A stretch of DNA of 64,000 nt, taken from positions 2,728,001 through 2,792,000 of the forward strand of contig CM034138.1 in the NCBI GenBank assembly GCA_019914995.1, given 5' to 3'. Below are positions 15,401-28,477 of this stretch, one piece after another; within the stretch, counting starts at the first letter, position 1; each line of letters begins with the position of its first letter. Origin of the DNA: Acanthochlamys bracteata. Lineage: Eukaryota; Streptophyta; Magnoliopsida; Pandanales; Velloziaceae. The translations under genes were made by a program, and so were the position numbers. The notes beneath the pieces were generated by a model. It was not told where the DNA came from. It made no database searches and worked only from the letters and a program-made list of their open reading frames with translations.

Positions 15401-16107
15401 GAAAGAATGGTGATGTGGGTCTACATGACTTCCGTTTCATTGCAACTGGTAAGACCAAGCGCCAGAGACACTCTAGTGACCAAGACCTTAAGTCCTCTGA
15501 TCTTCACGACACAGCCTCAGGCACTCATAAATCTGGTGAAAATGTGAATGGAATGATATGGTATTTACCCAAAGCTCATTTAGGTAAGTATTTCATCCTT
15601 TTCATGGATAAAGTAAGTTCAATTCCAACTCGTGTAATGCTTATTAATAACTCCCATTAGTGTTCTCACAGAAATAAGTCTCTTACGCTGCATGTTCATT
15701 CTTGTTATGGAAGGGTCTTTGCCAATAGTAATGTTATTTTTTGTTTTTAATGAAGGAACTGTGACAAGGATATCAACCATCCCAAACACAAGTTTGTTTC
15801 TGACTGGTAGCAAGGACGGGGATGTCAAGCTTTGGGATGCTAGAAGATGCCAGTTAATTTATCATTGGCAGAAAATACATGATAGGCATACCTTCTTACA
15901 GCCGAGTTCCCATGGTTTTGGTGGTATTGTCAGGGTAAATGTCATCGGTCAACCCAAACTATATGCATGCTTTCTCTTTGCATGCAAGGATTTTATTCAT
16001 CTACCATCCTCAATGTGCAGGCTGCTGTAACTGACATTCGAGTATGCAGTCATGGTTTTGTTACATGTGGTGGGGATGGTTCTGTCAAAGTGGTCTACCT
16101 TAGGTGA
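485..16107 (+). CDS. Rav1/DmX-like (rabconnectin-type) WD40 protein, 16 exons
   Basis: Large WD40-repeat protein of the Rav1/DmXL family (RAVE complex protein 1 C-terminal domain), which in yeast and animals promotes assembly of the vacuolar H+-ATPase. My exon model is 485-908, 1401-4013, 4256-4736, 6475-6703, 7633-7797, 8220-8492, 8568-8813, 9140-9526, 9838-11178, 11245-11373, 12475-12897, 13656-13879, 13970-14103, 15326-15583, 15756-15934 and 16021-16107. All junctions are GT-AG and the lengths sum to 7,593 nt, giving 2,530 residues with no internal stop. N-terminal WD-like blades include GSGDGLVAAGTDVVLW and CCSDGAVRLW. The middle (exons 4-8, e.g. LARYQYLQRRDPKDCALLYLALNR) matches the Rav1 C-terminal alpha-helical domain. 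C-terminal blades include TGSKDGDVKLWDARR and CGGDGSVKV. Start ATG 485 (MDIDGERGG) leads into QLPLTFLPP. The length fits the single-copy Arabidopsis homologue (about 2.5 kb of residues, from memory). Function is inferred from the family. Confidence 0.93.
4877..5130. mobile_element. MITE-like element in intron 3 of the Rav1-like gene
   Basis: The block opens with GCGTTTGGGAGTGC and closes with GCTCTCCCAAACGCAC, which are near-perfect terminal inverted repeats of about 14 bp. The interior is AT-rich and non-coding, about 250 bp long. These features fit a short non-autonomous DNA transposon, possibly hAT-like. The flanks are T-rich, so I could not fix a target-site duplication. Confidence 0.6.
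14590..15150 (+). mobile_element. LINE retrotransposon 3' remnant in intron 13 of the Rav1-like gene
   Basis: Translation of the stretch gives pieces typical of the end of a plant L1-type reverse transcriptase: AMLYGSECW-like (here FYKTVIRSAILYDSECWTIK), VMRMLRWICENIRMGKIRNK and KLKEDRLR followed by FGHVLCMAKD. Frame breaks and in-frame stops (for example after NIHQ) show it is dead. The block ends in GGCTTAGTTTATTGTAG then a TTG-repeat tail, as plant LINE copies often do. It is 5'-truncated, lies in the same sense as the host gene, and sits between exons 13 and 14. Confidence 0.75.
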
Positions 16108-18049
16108 CTTTGTTTCAAAGAAATTTGATGAACAGGAACTGTTCAAACAAAGGCGTAAAAAGATGCTAAAGCAAGGAAACGTGAGAAAGCAAGCACACTT
16201 GAAGAACTTGAGATTGAAATTTCATTGCGATTTATAGACATAGTTCCTCATATTTGCTGGAGATTGCGTTATGAGGGATAAAGTCTCGATGAAATTGTGG
16301 TCCTTTTGGGATTCTCATGCAGAATTAAGAAGCGCCTTCTGAAGTAGATGAAGAGTGCCAGGAACCGCTTGATTTACTTTCGAGTAATGGTTAGAGATGG
16401 CAAGTTTGAAGCAGGAACTCATCAAGGTTATGCATACGGATGCGTGTACCTTTGCTAGAGAATTAGCTGCAGAAGTCAACATGGACCTGTATATCTTCCG
16501 GATTACCCTGTATAGCTTTTTGATGGCTTCTTTCACATCGTCTGTATTTATTTGTTTACAGAACTGTGTCTAATTCAATGAGCTGTAAATTTTGCCCTCA
16601 GAAGAACAAAAATGTAAGTTGGCAAAGTTACATTTTTATTGTATGTGATTAGAACACTTAAAGCCTTTAAGGCATGTCTCAAATTTTCGAAATTTTAGTT
16701 TATCTCTCTACAATTGGAATTTTAGACGGTTCAAATGTTTTAAATATAAATTGAATTGGGAACAATATTTTAAAAACTGAATTTTATATTAATTCATTTT
16801 AAAAAGAAAGTAAAATATAAATATAAAAATTTACTTCTAATTTATTTAAAAATAATTAAAATATAAATATAAAAATAAATTTTAATTTATTTTTTAAAAA
16901 AATTATTTTTTATTTTTTATTTTTGCGAAACTAATTTATGTGTATTTGAAACAAGTTTTTAATGTTGTTTAGCCCTACGGTGAGGGCGCAAGTTTTTTCA
17001 GGTGTTGTCTAGATAACAATCTGAGTAATTATTCAAAGCTAGCATAGCACCTCGCTTATGATGCTATATATATTTTTTTCGTATAAATTTCACATTTTCA
17101 ACTAGATACAAATTGCACAATCTATGAACTCTTGAAATTTGTAAAAATGAGGGAGGTGTAAAAGCATGTTTGGATTTGCTTATTTTTTCAAAATAAGCTG
17201 CTTATAAGTGCTGATGTTTGGAAGCAATTGTTTGTTTTTTTTTACAAAATTAATTATTAATATAATATATTAGTTATTATTAGAAAAAGTAGTTAAAATT
17301 AATTATGATAATATATTAAAGTGGAGAGTTAAATTACATATAAAAATTCATGAATTTAATATATAAATATATTACTTATTATATATTTAAGAATATTTTA
17401 GTTATTAATATGTTCTTTTGATGATAAAATTTTAATTTTAGAAATAAGTTTAAACTCTTTATTTCAGTAATTTTTTTATTTTAAGTAAAACCAAATATGT
17501 CATAAGTATCATAAAAGCCAAACAGGCTCATTACACGTACGGGCTTTCAAATCCTTAGTCGGCCTGATATATAGATGGAAGCTGGCCCATTTACTTCCTC
17601 GCTGAAAATTACAAAATTGCCACTGAGATGAACATCCAAATTTCTAACATTTTTAAAAATGTCGCTCACTCGCTTGTCTCGGCGGGAAACAATGGCTCGT
17701 GATCGGATATTTCTTTGATATTTCGAATCAGCTTCATCAACTAGTTTGATTTCTACTGTTGCTTTAACAATCTTCTAGACTCTTCGATCTGCCACGAAGG
17801 CTGTCGATCTGTCTCGAACACCGGCGATTACTCTAATCTAGGTTCTCAATCTTATTCTTCGATGAATTTCATGTTTATTCTTCGGTTATGGCGATAAGTT
17901 TGTAATTCTATATGAGGGATTGGATTGCGCAGGAGGGATTGTTAATTTTTCTTTTTCTCTGATTTTTGAATGCTTCCATTTTGGTTGAATCACATCTGAA
18001 CTGAATTTTTATTTGATTTAGTGCAGGATTTGTTGGTCTCGAGTTTATA
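16108..18049. other. 3' UTR and spacer between Rav1-like and DUF2439 genes
   Basis: About 500 bp of 3' UTR-like sequence follows the stop at 16107. AT-rich non-coding sequence follows (16670-16950), then a MITE-like block listed separately. The 5' leader of the next gene begins around 17700, where base composition becomes less AT-rich, and probably contains a leader intron before 18025. Confidence 0.5.
17164..17527. mobile_element. MITE-like AT-rich element
   Basis: The block opens GCATGTTTGGATTTGCTTA and closes AAAAGCCAAACAGGC. Read inward, the ends form imperfect inverted repeats (GCATGTTTGG against GCCTGTTTGG). The roughly 360-bp interior is AT-rich with no ORF. I see no clear target duplication. 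Confidence 0.4.
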
Positions 18050-21000
18050 ATGGTTGAGATCCGAAGATGGATTGTGACGTACACAAAACATCTGACCCAG
18101 AAGAGGAAAACTTTTCAGGATGGGATACTCGAGATCTGTGGTTCAGGGAACAAGGTATTGTATCAACATCAACACAAACGCGAAGTTCCTTCGAAACTAG
18201 TGTTTACTCGCCAGTGTAGATTGTTATCTGTGGTTGGGTTGGCAAGATTCACTATTGCCATTTTGTTTTAAACCTTAATGCATTTTTATGGAAGCCATTT
18301 GAATATGTTGTTGCTGATATATGTGGTTTAAAAAATGGATACCAGCACTTCAGGCTTTCCGTGTGCTTTGTTTTGTTCTCTTTAGGTCATGCTGTATGAT
18401 GACAATGACAAGGTTATAGACAGCAGATTCTTGAAGAAACATGAAGTTATTCAGAGTGGTTCAACTCTGGCCTTAGAAGCTCATCTTGTTGATATCAGTT
18501 ATCCTGAAGAAATGGAAAACAAGCCAAAGAAGAGTAATTGTGCAAAAGGTGCGGCTTCTGATGGAGGTTCTAGAGATCAAGAGGGTAGGCCCTTCTGTTC
18601 TTTGATCCTTGAGACCCTTTTCCTCGATCATACATGTTATACAATATTTCTCTATGCAAGTCATGTTGAAATTTTCTAATAGATCAAGGCAAGTCATAAC
18701 GGCTTCATGTAAATAGGCATGCTTATATATCTTACATTTTGTCCTCCACATGTATTTCTTTGCAACTCCAAAATTACCTTAGGAAGAATGCTGAATGCTA
18801 GCTCTCAATATCACTAGCTGATAAGCAGTTCTCTAAAATGCAAGTCTTATACATGGCATGCAATGGACTTTTCCTTTCTATCCTTGATTAGAGCACTATC
18901 ACATTTATATTCCCTATGATTATTGGAAGTGGCAAGAATTTGAAATGACCTTACAAGACCTGCTGCAGAAGATTCTTTGTCAATTTTTATTTGTACTCTT
19001 GGGTGCTACTTACTTGGAGCTGGCAGACATTAATATCTAAAATGGTTTAATACCCTCTTAACTCTGAAGGACAATAAGAGTCTTTAGTTGTTGCATAAAC
19101 ACTCCTATGCTAGTGAAAATGGCCTGTACAAATTACAGTTAATGGAAATGCCAGTCTCTATATTGTATGTTTTTTTTTTTTTAATTTTTCATAAAAATTT
19201 TTAAATTCCACACAAAGGGCAACATTTTCTAAACATGACTAATTGAAGCATCACTTTTATCTGTTAATACCAAAAGATAGCTTTTCTGATATTGGTCGCT
19301 CGATTTTTGTTTTCTTTCTGGTAGTCATAGGTTTTGCCAAGAAGGGTTACTGTTGTCACAAAGTACCCTGTCATTTCTGCATTGCTGTGTTTACAACTAC
19401 AAATGTTTTAATGAATATAGAATCGGTCCTTATCCGTATGTGCTTCATATATAGAGTGGAGAGTTTTGTACACTAATCAAGTTACAAAGAAGGCCAAAAA
19501 GTATCATGATGGTATCTTGCGACTTTCAGGTTGCAGATCACAGATGAATCAGGTAAAGTGCTAGCATTCATAGTAATCTGTTTTATTGCCACCATTAGCT
19601 ACACATAATTTTGGGATGGAGTTCTAACATTTAAGTGCAAGGATAGGTATGCTGCTTAATGAAATTGGTTGCAACCTTGATAGATAATACTGTGTTACAA
19701 AATTCACCGAAAAATCTCCAACCAAAATGGAGTTAGGGTCTGTTGTGGAATGGGTCATATTAATAATGGTTTAAGTTGATGTTGCATTCTATCTTTTTAA
19801 AGGAGCAAAAAAACGATTCTATAAAACTTAACTGTGTGTGTATAAGTGTATTGCAGCCACATTTATGATATGCTTGAATCAATTTTCACCAGTTTTATGT
19901 AAAATGATTGTTACCTGTCCCAGCTATAGAGATTAAAGATTATCAGGAGTTGCTCCTCCGTTGTGATATACATTTTTATCTTTTAGAAAATGGCACCTTG
20001 GAATCAATGATGAAAAAAGAGGATAATTAGAAGTACTGTTTTCTTTTGTAGGCTATTAGGAAGATTTCTCAATTAAATTTGGGTCTTTAAAGTATTTATT
20101 ACATGTGCACATTGTAGGTACTGATCTTGCTTAGTGACGGTTCCTTGCACTGTTTCTTTAAATGATCCCTTACTCTCTCTTACTCATTCAGGTGTCCTTA
20201 TTGAATGATGAAGGGGTTATTCTGGTTAGCAAATATCTCAAATCAGTTGAGTGCATACGAAAAGGAAATCAGTTCGAACTATCTGGCAATCTCATCCAGA
20301 TTTGTGAGCCGCGGTCATCAAAGAGAGGTACTTTAGTTAGACAGAATGGAGTCGTCCTTCAGTTGATGAGAGAGAATGCAAGTTTCTTTTCATGTCCTCT
20401 TGATAGAAATTTCTACTTCAGCATCATGTCATGAATATTTTCTGCATCAGGCTGTTACCTGTAATATAATATCTTTTATGTTCAAAGACTGCAGAATAGC
20501 CCCTGAGAAAGTTTCCACTTCGTGTGATGCAGAAATTGCTGGCAGCACGCCACTTATCAATAGTATGTCTGAAACTACTTGCATCAGTTGTTCTTTTATG
20601 CTTCGTTATACACCTAGAAAAAAATGTTAGTAACAGTTATCAGTTCTAACCTGCAGATGAAATGGGTATGTTACTTGTTTCTTGTTTCTTGCTCAAATTT
20701 GGTTGGATTCTAATCATATTTTACCTACTAAATCTGCAGATCGTCTCTTTAAGAGTCCTAAAATTCAAGTTAAAGCTCATACTAGTTCAGGTGACTGCAT
20801 GGTAATGAGTGGTGGGACACCAATGAGTTACGAATCATCATGCACAGGTTTGCCTATGGTTCAATCCACTTTGTCAGGCATCTATGGTTATGATATATGG
20901 AATTCAACTTTCTCATCTCTCATGCATATCTACTTAGACTTGTATGCACATTGCTTATTTGCTTTGAAAATTTTGATTAAAACAGTTGTTTAAAAAGTCT

Positions 21001-24000
21001 GCAAAGCTGCTAAGTCTTTAATTTATGGTCATTTACCTCCTTTCTTGTTTGCAGTGTTTGATATATTGGCACCTCAGCCTTTCTAGAAGTTCATTTTATA
21101 ATAATTGCTTATTTTTGGTGTTCTCTTTTATAGTTTTATTTAGTTAAATGTTTGCCTTTTCCTTAGAAACTCTCTTGCAAATTCATGCGCGAGCACACAC
21201 ACACACAAAGAAAAAAAAGAAAGAAGAGAAAAAAAAGAAAAAAAACTAAAAAAGTAAAATTTAAATTTAACGAAAAAACAAGGAAAGAAGAAAAAAGCAA
21301 AACAAAAGAATGCACAACAGCAGCGATGTAACCATGTTTTATCTGACGGGAGGAATCACTTGCAGTTTCACCTTTGTGTCACTCCCTCCATTCATATTAT
21401 AATTCAAGAGGTGTCAATAAAGTACAATTTTATTTATGCACATATTTTTTTCTTCCTAAAAGCACTACTGAATGCTAAGATATTTTCCTTTCTATTCTGT
21501 GAGAATGGTGTGCCCTATACTCTAGTCAAATCACAAAGAAGACGAAGAGTTATCGTGATGGCATCTTGAGACTTTCTGCTTGTGGTTCACATATGAATAA
21601 GGTCTGTTTCAGTAATTGTCTTCGATATCTGTGTAGTACATTTTTTATCAATATTCTTGCACGTTCCTTTTCGATGTAGTTGGAGCAGTTTTAGTGAATT
21701 AATGCTTTTCCTCTAGGTTACTCTGCTGAGTGAAGATGGCACACTACTTACCAGCAAGCACATTAAGTCAGTTGAATCTATTAGAACTGGAAACACGCTA
21801 GATTTCCCTAATTACTTGGTTGAGATTTGTGAGCGAAGGGATTTCGGTAAAGGTATGATCTACATGCCTTCATGAACTTTAATGGTCAGAGGAACCTTTG
21901 GTGCATCCAGATGTTTTTACTAAGTAACTGAAGTAAGCAAACTGAATGCCAATATCTATTGCTTTTTATCACTGATAGCCTTTATTATGGCCTTCGCATG
22001 GTTCTGCAATTCACTTCTTTAGTAGATCATGAGAAGAAAGAAGCAGAAAAATCTAATAGCTCAACTGAGGGGAAGGTCATAAATAGCGAGATGGATGATA
22101 AGATGCTACCTAAAGGTCTATTATTTATCTTTACCTTGCAATGACAAGGACTTACTGCTCTGTCTAAATTACTTCCAGCTTTTCAAGTTTGTTGTGCTTA
22201 GATCTTCTTAACTTTGTTATGATTACCTGTCCATGTTGATATGCAGAAGACCTCCAAATGCATTTACCTGGAAGAGTTAAAGATGTTCACAGCAGAAGCT
22301 TTGGCAAATCTACTAATGTTGAGAAGCTCATCAGCAATAAGCCATTACGCAATGGTTTGTACCATTTAAATGCCACTGTCTTAAATTTAATGTAGCTCAG
22401 CTTTATTTGGGATATCATGCTTCCCTTTACATTAAATTATTTGGTTTCTCTGGTGTCATATGGACTTTATGTTTCGTTCAGCATGTCAGATATTGTCCAT
22501 TCTCAATCGGTCAAAGCCTGATGAAAATGATAGACGGCAAACACAACCTATGAGACAGATTCATATGTCTCAATCTTCAAACTGCAATGAAGTGGATGTA
22601 AAAACTGAACAAAAGGTGATGGAGTATAATGCTCAAGGAGAAGACTTTCATACGAAGGCTTATGAAGACGATGATACAGATGTACCACAAGAACTTAACA
22701 AAGGAGTATCTTTTTCAACTAATGTATCACAGGATTATCACAGACAACTGAAAGTTTCCCCAGACTCTTGCTCAGCCATCAGGAGATTCTTGGAAGAAGT
22801 TGATGTAGAGCAACAGTTTGATTATACCTTTTCTAATCTGATATTTGGGTATGTCTTACTAATTAGGTGCACTGAACACCAAAGTCCCACTAGTAAAGGT
22901 GTTGGTCCCTCCCTCCATGCTTCTTTCAACATCATCTTTGTTAAAGACTTTAAGGAATGCTGTAGGGATTCTCCCAGTGACCTCCCAGTGGAAGTCGATT
23001 CATAGAAATTAGGAAGTGCGTATAGATGGGTATAAATATATAATAGATTATCCTTTGAAGCATTTTGAAACCAATGTCCCATATCTCTTTACTTTCTGCG
23101 AAAGCAACTTTTCTCTTGAAAATAGTAAGTGCACGGAGATGAAGAAGTACAAGCAAGTTATATATGAAGCAGAAATTACGAAATGCTATACTTACATCAG
23201 ATTTTGAGGTTGGAATTGGATTTTCCTTTTTCTTTATTTTTTAATTGTTTTCATTTGGTATGTCGATTTCAGGAATGTTGTACCTGATAGAAGGACCTTG
23301 GAGAATTATCTCAGTAGTGGTGATTTAAGGAGTTTGAATGGCGGGTCTACAGTAGCAGACTCTAATGCTTGCAGATTCTTTGAAGTTGACACTGGAAATG
23401 AGTCAGAAAAAGTGCTTATTGGAAGCATGTCATCGAAAGAAGCCATCGACATGAAAGGTGGACTTGATCCTGAAAGAAATTCTTCTCTTTCTAATGATAA
23501 CAGAGGTAGTAATTGCCCTGCTACTAATCATCTGAAGGAAAAGATTAGCAAAGTTGACAAGAATGGTATCTCTACTTTCTATATCCTCTGAATCACATTA
23601 CTTTGTATCACGGCTTTTTTAATATTTATCTATACATATCTAAGCATAATATTTAATAATCAGGGATTTCTGAAAAGGCCTTATGGAGCTCTGCGAGTAT
23701 GCCAGATGGAGACTTTAACCTGGTATTGCTATATGGCATGTTATTAAAGCGATTTATTGATATGTACAAATAATTACTGCAATTGTGTGATCCTATTCTT
23801 CTATTAATACAAAACCAGCTTTCTTTAAGTAAAATTTATTGTTTGTGCAGACTATAATGATTTATTGTTGATATGCTACAAATACTCACTGCAATCCTAT
23901 GATCTGATTCTTATATATTAATTAATTGTTTGTGCAGACTTGTGGAATGGTTTTCTCACAGGGAGTCCAATTACCTGCCTGTAACACTTTCAGTGACAAG

Positions 24001-24081
24001 AATAAAGTAGATGAGGTCCAGTGCTCACCAAACAGGTGCCAGTCTTCGAGTGACTTCCCTACTTTTGATTTAGGATTGTAG
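18050..24081 (+). CDS. DUF2439 (ZGRF1/Mte1 N-terminal domain) protein with three tandem repeats
   Basis: The N-terminus (MVEIRRWIVTYTKHLTQKRK, then FQDGILEI and VMLYDDNDKVIDSRFLKK) is a DUF2439 domain, the N-terminal module of human ZGRF1 and yeast Mte1, which act with helicases at recombination intermediates. The module occurs three times: exons 18050-18154 plus 18386-18584, 19455-19552 plus 20192-20327, and 21504-21601 plus 21717-21852. Each copy has a first half ending in a DGIL motif, then an intron, then a half starting V(M/S/T)LL or VMLY. Short acidic or polar linker exons follow each copy. Later exons (about 22025, 22247, 22481-22848, 23272-23565, 23664-23722) are low in hydrophobics and include an RRFLEEVD motif. 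The last exon, from 23938, ends FDLGL at stop 24081. No helicase or GRF zinc finger is visible, so this is an N-domain-only protein. Several middle linker exons are uncertain. The DNA-repair role is inferred from the family. Confidence 0.8.
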
Positions 24082-24471
24082 AGTCTAACTTTACTTGGCT
24101 GTATAGATTTTTCTAAAAACATCTGAATTAACTTTGGAACAAAGATCAGACAATGCTCTAAGTGGGGAACATATGGTACAAGAATCTTTCCTAAACAAGA
24201 GTACTTAGTGTTGTGCAATCAACATATGAAGGGCGATTCTTTGTTCTTTGGAAGTTATGTAGGAGTATCACTCCGAAGGGACAAGTGATAGACTTGCTCA
24301 ATACATGTAACAATGATATGAAATTGAAAGATGATAGTTTTTACTGATTTCTTGTACACGCTTTGAAGTGTATGCAAGGTTTATCATCTTCTCTTTTTAA
24401 TATGGTAATATAATATTGTTTTTAGTGTCTTTCTACTCTGCTGCTGGGTGCTTACCAACTTCAACTGCAGG

Positions 24472-24765
24472 ATGGTAGCTTTGAAAATCTTCCACGGAGG
24501 GAAGTTTGTCAGAAATCCTAGAATTTCCTATGTGGATGGGTACAAGAATGTTTTCCATGTGGTCCCTGAATCCATTACTGTAATGGAATTGCAGAACATA
24601 CTCAAAGGACTGAAGTGTTGGAACATCAGTAAGTTATTTTATGTTGTTCCTGGATTGTTCTTGGGACGTGGATTGAGATTAATTTACAATGATGAAAGTG
24701 TTTCTGATATGCTAGAACATATAAATATACATGGGAAAATAAAACTATATGTCGAACATAAGTAA
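24472..24765 (+). CDS. PB1-like domain ORF of the plant MULE-transposase N-terminal type
   Basis: Ninety-seven codons from ATG 24472 to a stop at 24765. The pattern (LKIFHGGKFVRNPRISYVDG near the start, then FHVVPESITVMELQNILKGL and LRLIYNDESVSDML) resembles the PB1-like domain at the N-terminus of many plant Mutator-like (MULE) transposases, which begins with a HHGGKF-like motif. No zinc finger or DDE transposase follows, and the next 3.5 kb is non-coding. It is either a captured or decayed transposase head or a small domesticated PB1-like gene. A splice-acceptor-like TTCAACTGCAG lies just before the ATG, so an upstream exon is possible. Confidence 0.55.
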   Translation: MVALKIFHGGKFVRNPRISYVDGYKNVFHVVPESITVMELQNILKGLKCWNISKLFYVVPGLFLGRGLRLIYNDESVSDMLEHINIHGKIKLYVEHK

Positions 24766-27700
24766 GGTTATATGGAAAGTTAGTGCAAGTGGCTCATGAG
24801 TTTTGTCGCTTGATTTAAGTAAATAGCCACAAAGGGTTTTGAATGTAGAGCATTAGTCTAAGAAGGAATTTGATAAAAGAGCTTGCTTCATGAGCATTAT
24901 AGCAGACATTTGATTATTTGATATAAGTATGGATAAACAAACAGCTCAAAAAGTGTATTTTAAGTTTGACAAATATGCTTTAAGGATTGTGATTTTATTT
25001 GGCATATAATTTGTATTGGCATAGGCTTTGGAATAAAGGTTAGGAGTGTTAATTTCGGTTAGTGGGTCGATTTTGGATCAATATATTTAATAATCGTGTC
25101 AAATTCTCTCAATCTTAATACAATCTATAAATTTATATGGATAAAAAATATTAATTTTAATTTAACTATAATTGGATCAAATTCGGGTCAATTTATTTAT
25201 AATTAAATTTATAATTTTAATTCTATATTTGTAAGCTTGGGTGAAATTTAAACATAAGTTGGAATAATATGCACGATGTTCTTGATGAAGAGATATGGTG
25301 AGTATTCGTCAAAATATATATTTTTTAGTATTTTTATCGGTTTTTAGAACGCTTCAATTTTTTTTAATTTTTTAAAATATGTGATGACAGTTGAAATTTT
25401 ATGATTACAAATACGTAATAATATTTAAGTTAAAATTTTGATATACATGCTAGATAACAAAATTTTGACAAAAATATTTTTACAAAATTTAAATTCGTTA
25501 CTAAAAAAGTACCTATACAGTATTACTTTTGATAATATTATAAATATTCATCTTATACTATTATAATAAAGTATAAAAATAAATAATTAATTATAAATAT
25601 AATATAATTTAATAATATATAAATTATTATAATTAATTTTTTATTATAAAAATTTTATTATACGATAAAGAAAAATTAGAAAAAAATTATTTTTTTCAAA
25701 ATATAACAATTCGAATTTATAAGTTAATATCTTATTTTAAAATATATATTTATACATGTTAAAATTTTTAATTATAATCTCTTTAAATCGATTAATTTCG
25801 GATTGAATTTTGAATTTTGTTATATATTGTCATCCTTATAAAAGGTCTTAGGGTGACACTTTCCCGTTTGACCCTTGCGAATATCATAAACCCATTTCAA
25901 CCTTTCTAGCTTGATGTAGATATGAGATATATTAAAATTGGAGCTGGTGTCTAACGAAGATTATAACCGATGGTGTGGATCTAATGGAAATTTTGCAAGA
26001 ATTTGTGGAGCGTTGAACTTAGGATGTGTTTATTTTTATCTTTACAATTCATTTTTAAAAAAAATTTATTTTCAACTTATTTTTTAAAAAATAAATATTA
26101 AATTTATTTCTAACAACTTTATTTTTAATAGTCATATTTAAATAAATATATTTTTAAAATTGAAACATAGCCAGACTTTGCCGCGGAAACTCTTCTCGCC
26201 GCCGGGGAATTAATTTTACAAACAGCAATGGGCACTGATGTGGACGTCCCATTTCATTTAAATTTTAATAAAATGGGGCTTAATTTATAGGTGAATAGTC
26301 TTTGTGGACTCATTCTTTTGCCTGATAAGATAAAAATAATCTTCTTGAACTCGAGTTATTAGCTAATTAAGTCCATACAGGTTGGCTTTGTGAAGTCCAC
26401 TAATTGTGCTTTTCAAAAGTTGCTCACAAGCATTTCAAACCTTTCCATCGTTATTAGGAAATCTGTTGCTTTCGTTCATTTTTCTACAAATATGAAATTT
26501 ACGATTAATTAAGATTTCAATCATATGAATCTAGAAAATACAATTGGTTCCAGATTATATACATGTAGGAGTACATGAGGCCTTTGATATCCTTAGAATA
26601 ATGTATATTTCTGCTTTATAGCTATGTCGGCTTGTGTTTGTTATCTGTATCGATAGCAAGTTATCAACTAACTTTTTGCATGGTTTGAGTGGAGAAAATT
26701 GGGTACACTTGGGCTTGAATGGTTAAAACTACTACATGCTAATGATGTGTCCTACTTGTTTTTGCATTCATCTTCGTAATATGGTAATCAACGCTTTCTT
26801 TGAGAAGTGTTGAAAAGAAGTTTCTTCTCCTTCTAGAGGAGTTCCGTTTTTTTTGGGGGGGCTGATGTCTCAATTCTGCCGCTGCAAAGCGTGGATCGTC
26901 TGTACGCATCTCTCTGTTCTGTGAACAAGTTTGGTAAACAAAGTGTACGTTTGACTAATCTTATAAAAAAATTTATTTTAATTATTTATATTTTAATACA
27001 ATAATTTATAAAATTTTTAAAATTTAAAAATACAGAAAAATTTTATTATTATCTATTATTAGTATTTTTTAATTAAAAATATTTATTTTTCAAATATTTT
27101 TAAATATATTCTTTAATTTTTTTTTAAAGAACCACTATCAAACAAACGTACGAACGTGTTCACGTGAGTAAAACTTTGATGCAATAGTTCTACGAGACCG
27201 TTTAGAAAAATACTTATAACATAATTTTTTTAAAATAATTTACATATTTTAAAAGTATGTATTTTATTAAAATATAATAAAATATAATTTGGATCTATTT
27301 ATATAACTTTTTTATATTTTTAAATTTTAATTTAATTTTATAATATTAAAAACTACCTACTCCGTGTTTGTCGTTGATCGCTATGGTTGACTTCTATTGA
27401 TGTCCGGTTTGATTTTCTCCATGTCTCATGTCTAAAACTAAGGGCACGCTGCCACGCCGGGCTGAAATAACTGCAAAAATAAACTTAAACAAATTAAATT
27501 CTTTCAGAAAACTTAGAAGTACAATAATTTCATATTTATCAATATTAAAGGAAGTTTACATTTTATAGAAGAATTTCTTTGGTTTAAAATGTTTAAATGT
27601 TTTCCTAATAGCTATGCGAACGTGGCAACGTCGATCAATTAAGTGAGTCCTTGGACTGTGTCACGGGAATTATTTTATGCCGAATATTGGTAATGTTTAC

Positions 27701-28477
27701 AATGAATATTTAAATGAAATAATATTTTAAAAAGTTTTTAAAAAATAAAAATGAAAGTGAATGATCTAAAAAAATAAACAATTATATATAAATATAGTAT
27801 ATATAATATGTTTGCATTTTAAATTAACTTTTTTATAAGTGTTATTAAAAAATATTTTAAAATGTGTGTAGAAAATAAAAAATAAATATAAGTATCGAAC
27901 GAATCCAAAAGAAAAAAGTAGCAAAACATCTTGTGGGAAACGTATAACATATACGAGTAATAGCTTTCAGAGTTCTGATTGCATTCGATCTAGTGCATTT
28001 TTCAAATACTTATAATTTTATTTTTTTATCAAATTTTAAATTTTAAATAATTCATATATTTTAATTATATGAAAATTTTAAAACTTTATTTTTATATTCC
28101 AAATTTTAATTGTAATTTTTTTATTTTTTTATTTTTTAATATAATTATATATTTAATTGTTAACATATTTTTAAGACTATTAAAAAATAAATACTAAATT
28201 TTATTTTTACTTTATTTATTAAGAAATTTATTTTTAAATTTTTATTTTTATAAAATTTATTACGAATATTTAAAACATTTTTACTATAAAAAATATAAGA
28301 CTTTTTAAGAAAGCGTAAATCATCAAACATATGCAAATAACAGAAAATTGTTTTAATTAAAAGCTAACCCGAAGTTGGCCGACAGGAAGCCGAAAGCGAA
28401 GGGACGAAATTGACCGATGCGCAGTCTTGACTTGGTTGCCTTTTCCCTTCCCGCCTTCATTGCCACTTCCATCTGCC
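24766..28477. other. AT-rich intergenic region
   Basis: No gene is visible on either strand. The stretch is largely A/T runs. It contains a dispersed repeat (25045-25860) related to one at 47610-48350. A T-rich/G-run patch lies near 26845-26865. Confidence 0.5.
25045..25860. repeat. Dispersed AT-rich repeat, copy 1
   Basis: The motifs GTTAGTGGGTCGATTTTGGA, TCAATATATTTAATAA and CAATCTATAAATTTATA, and later AACAAAATTTTGACAAAAAT, recur in diverged form at 47610-48350 in the same orientation. No coding capacity is seen. It is probably a non-autonomous element; I could not resolve the class. Confidence 0.4.
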
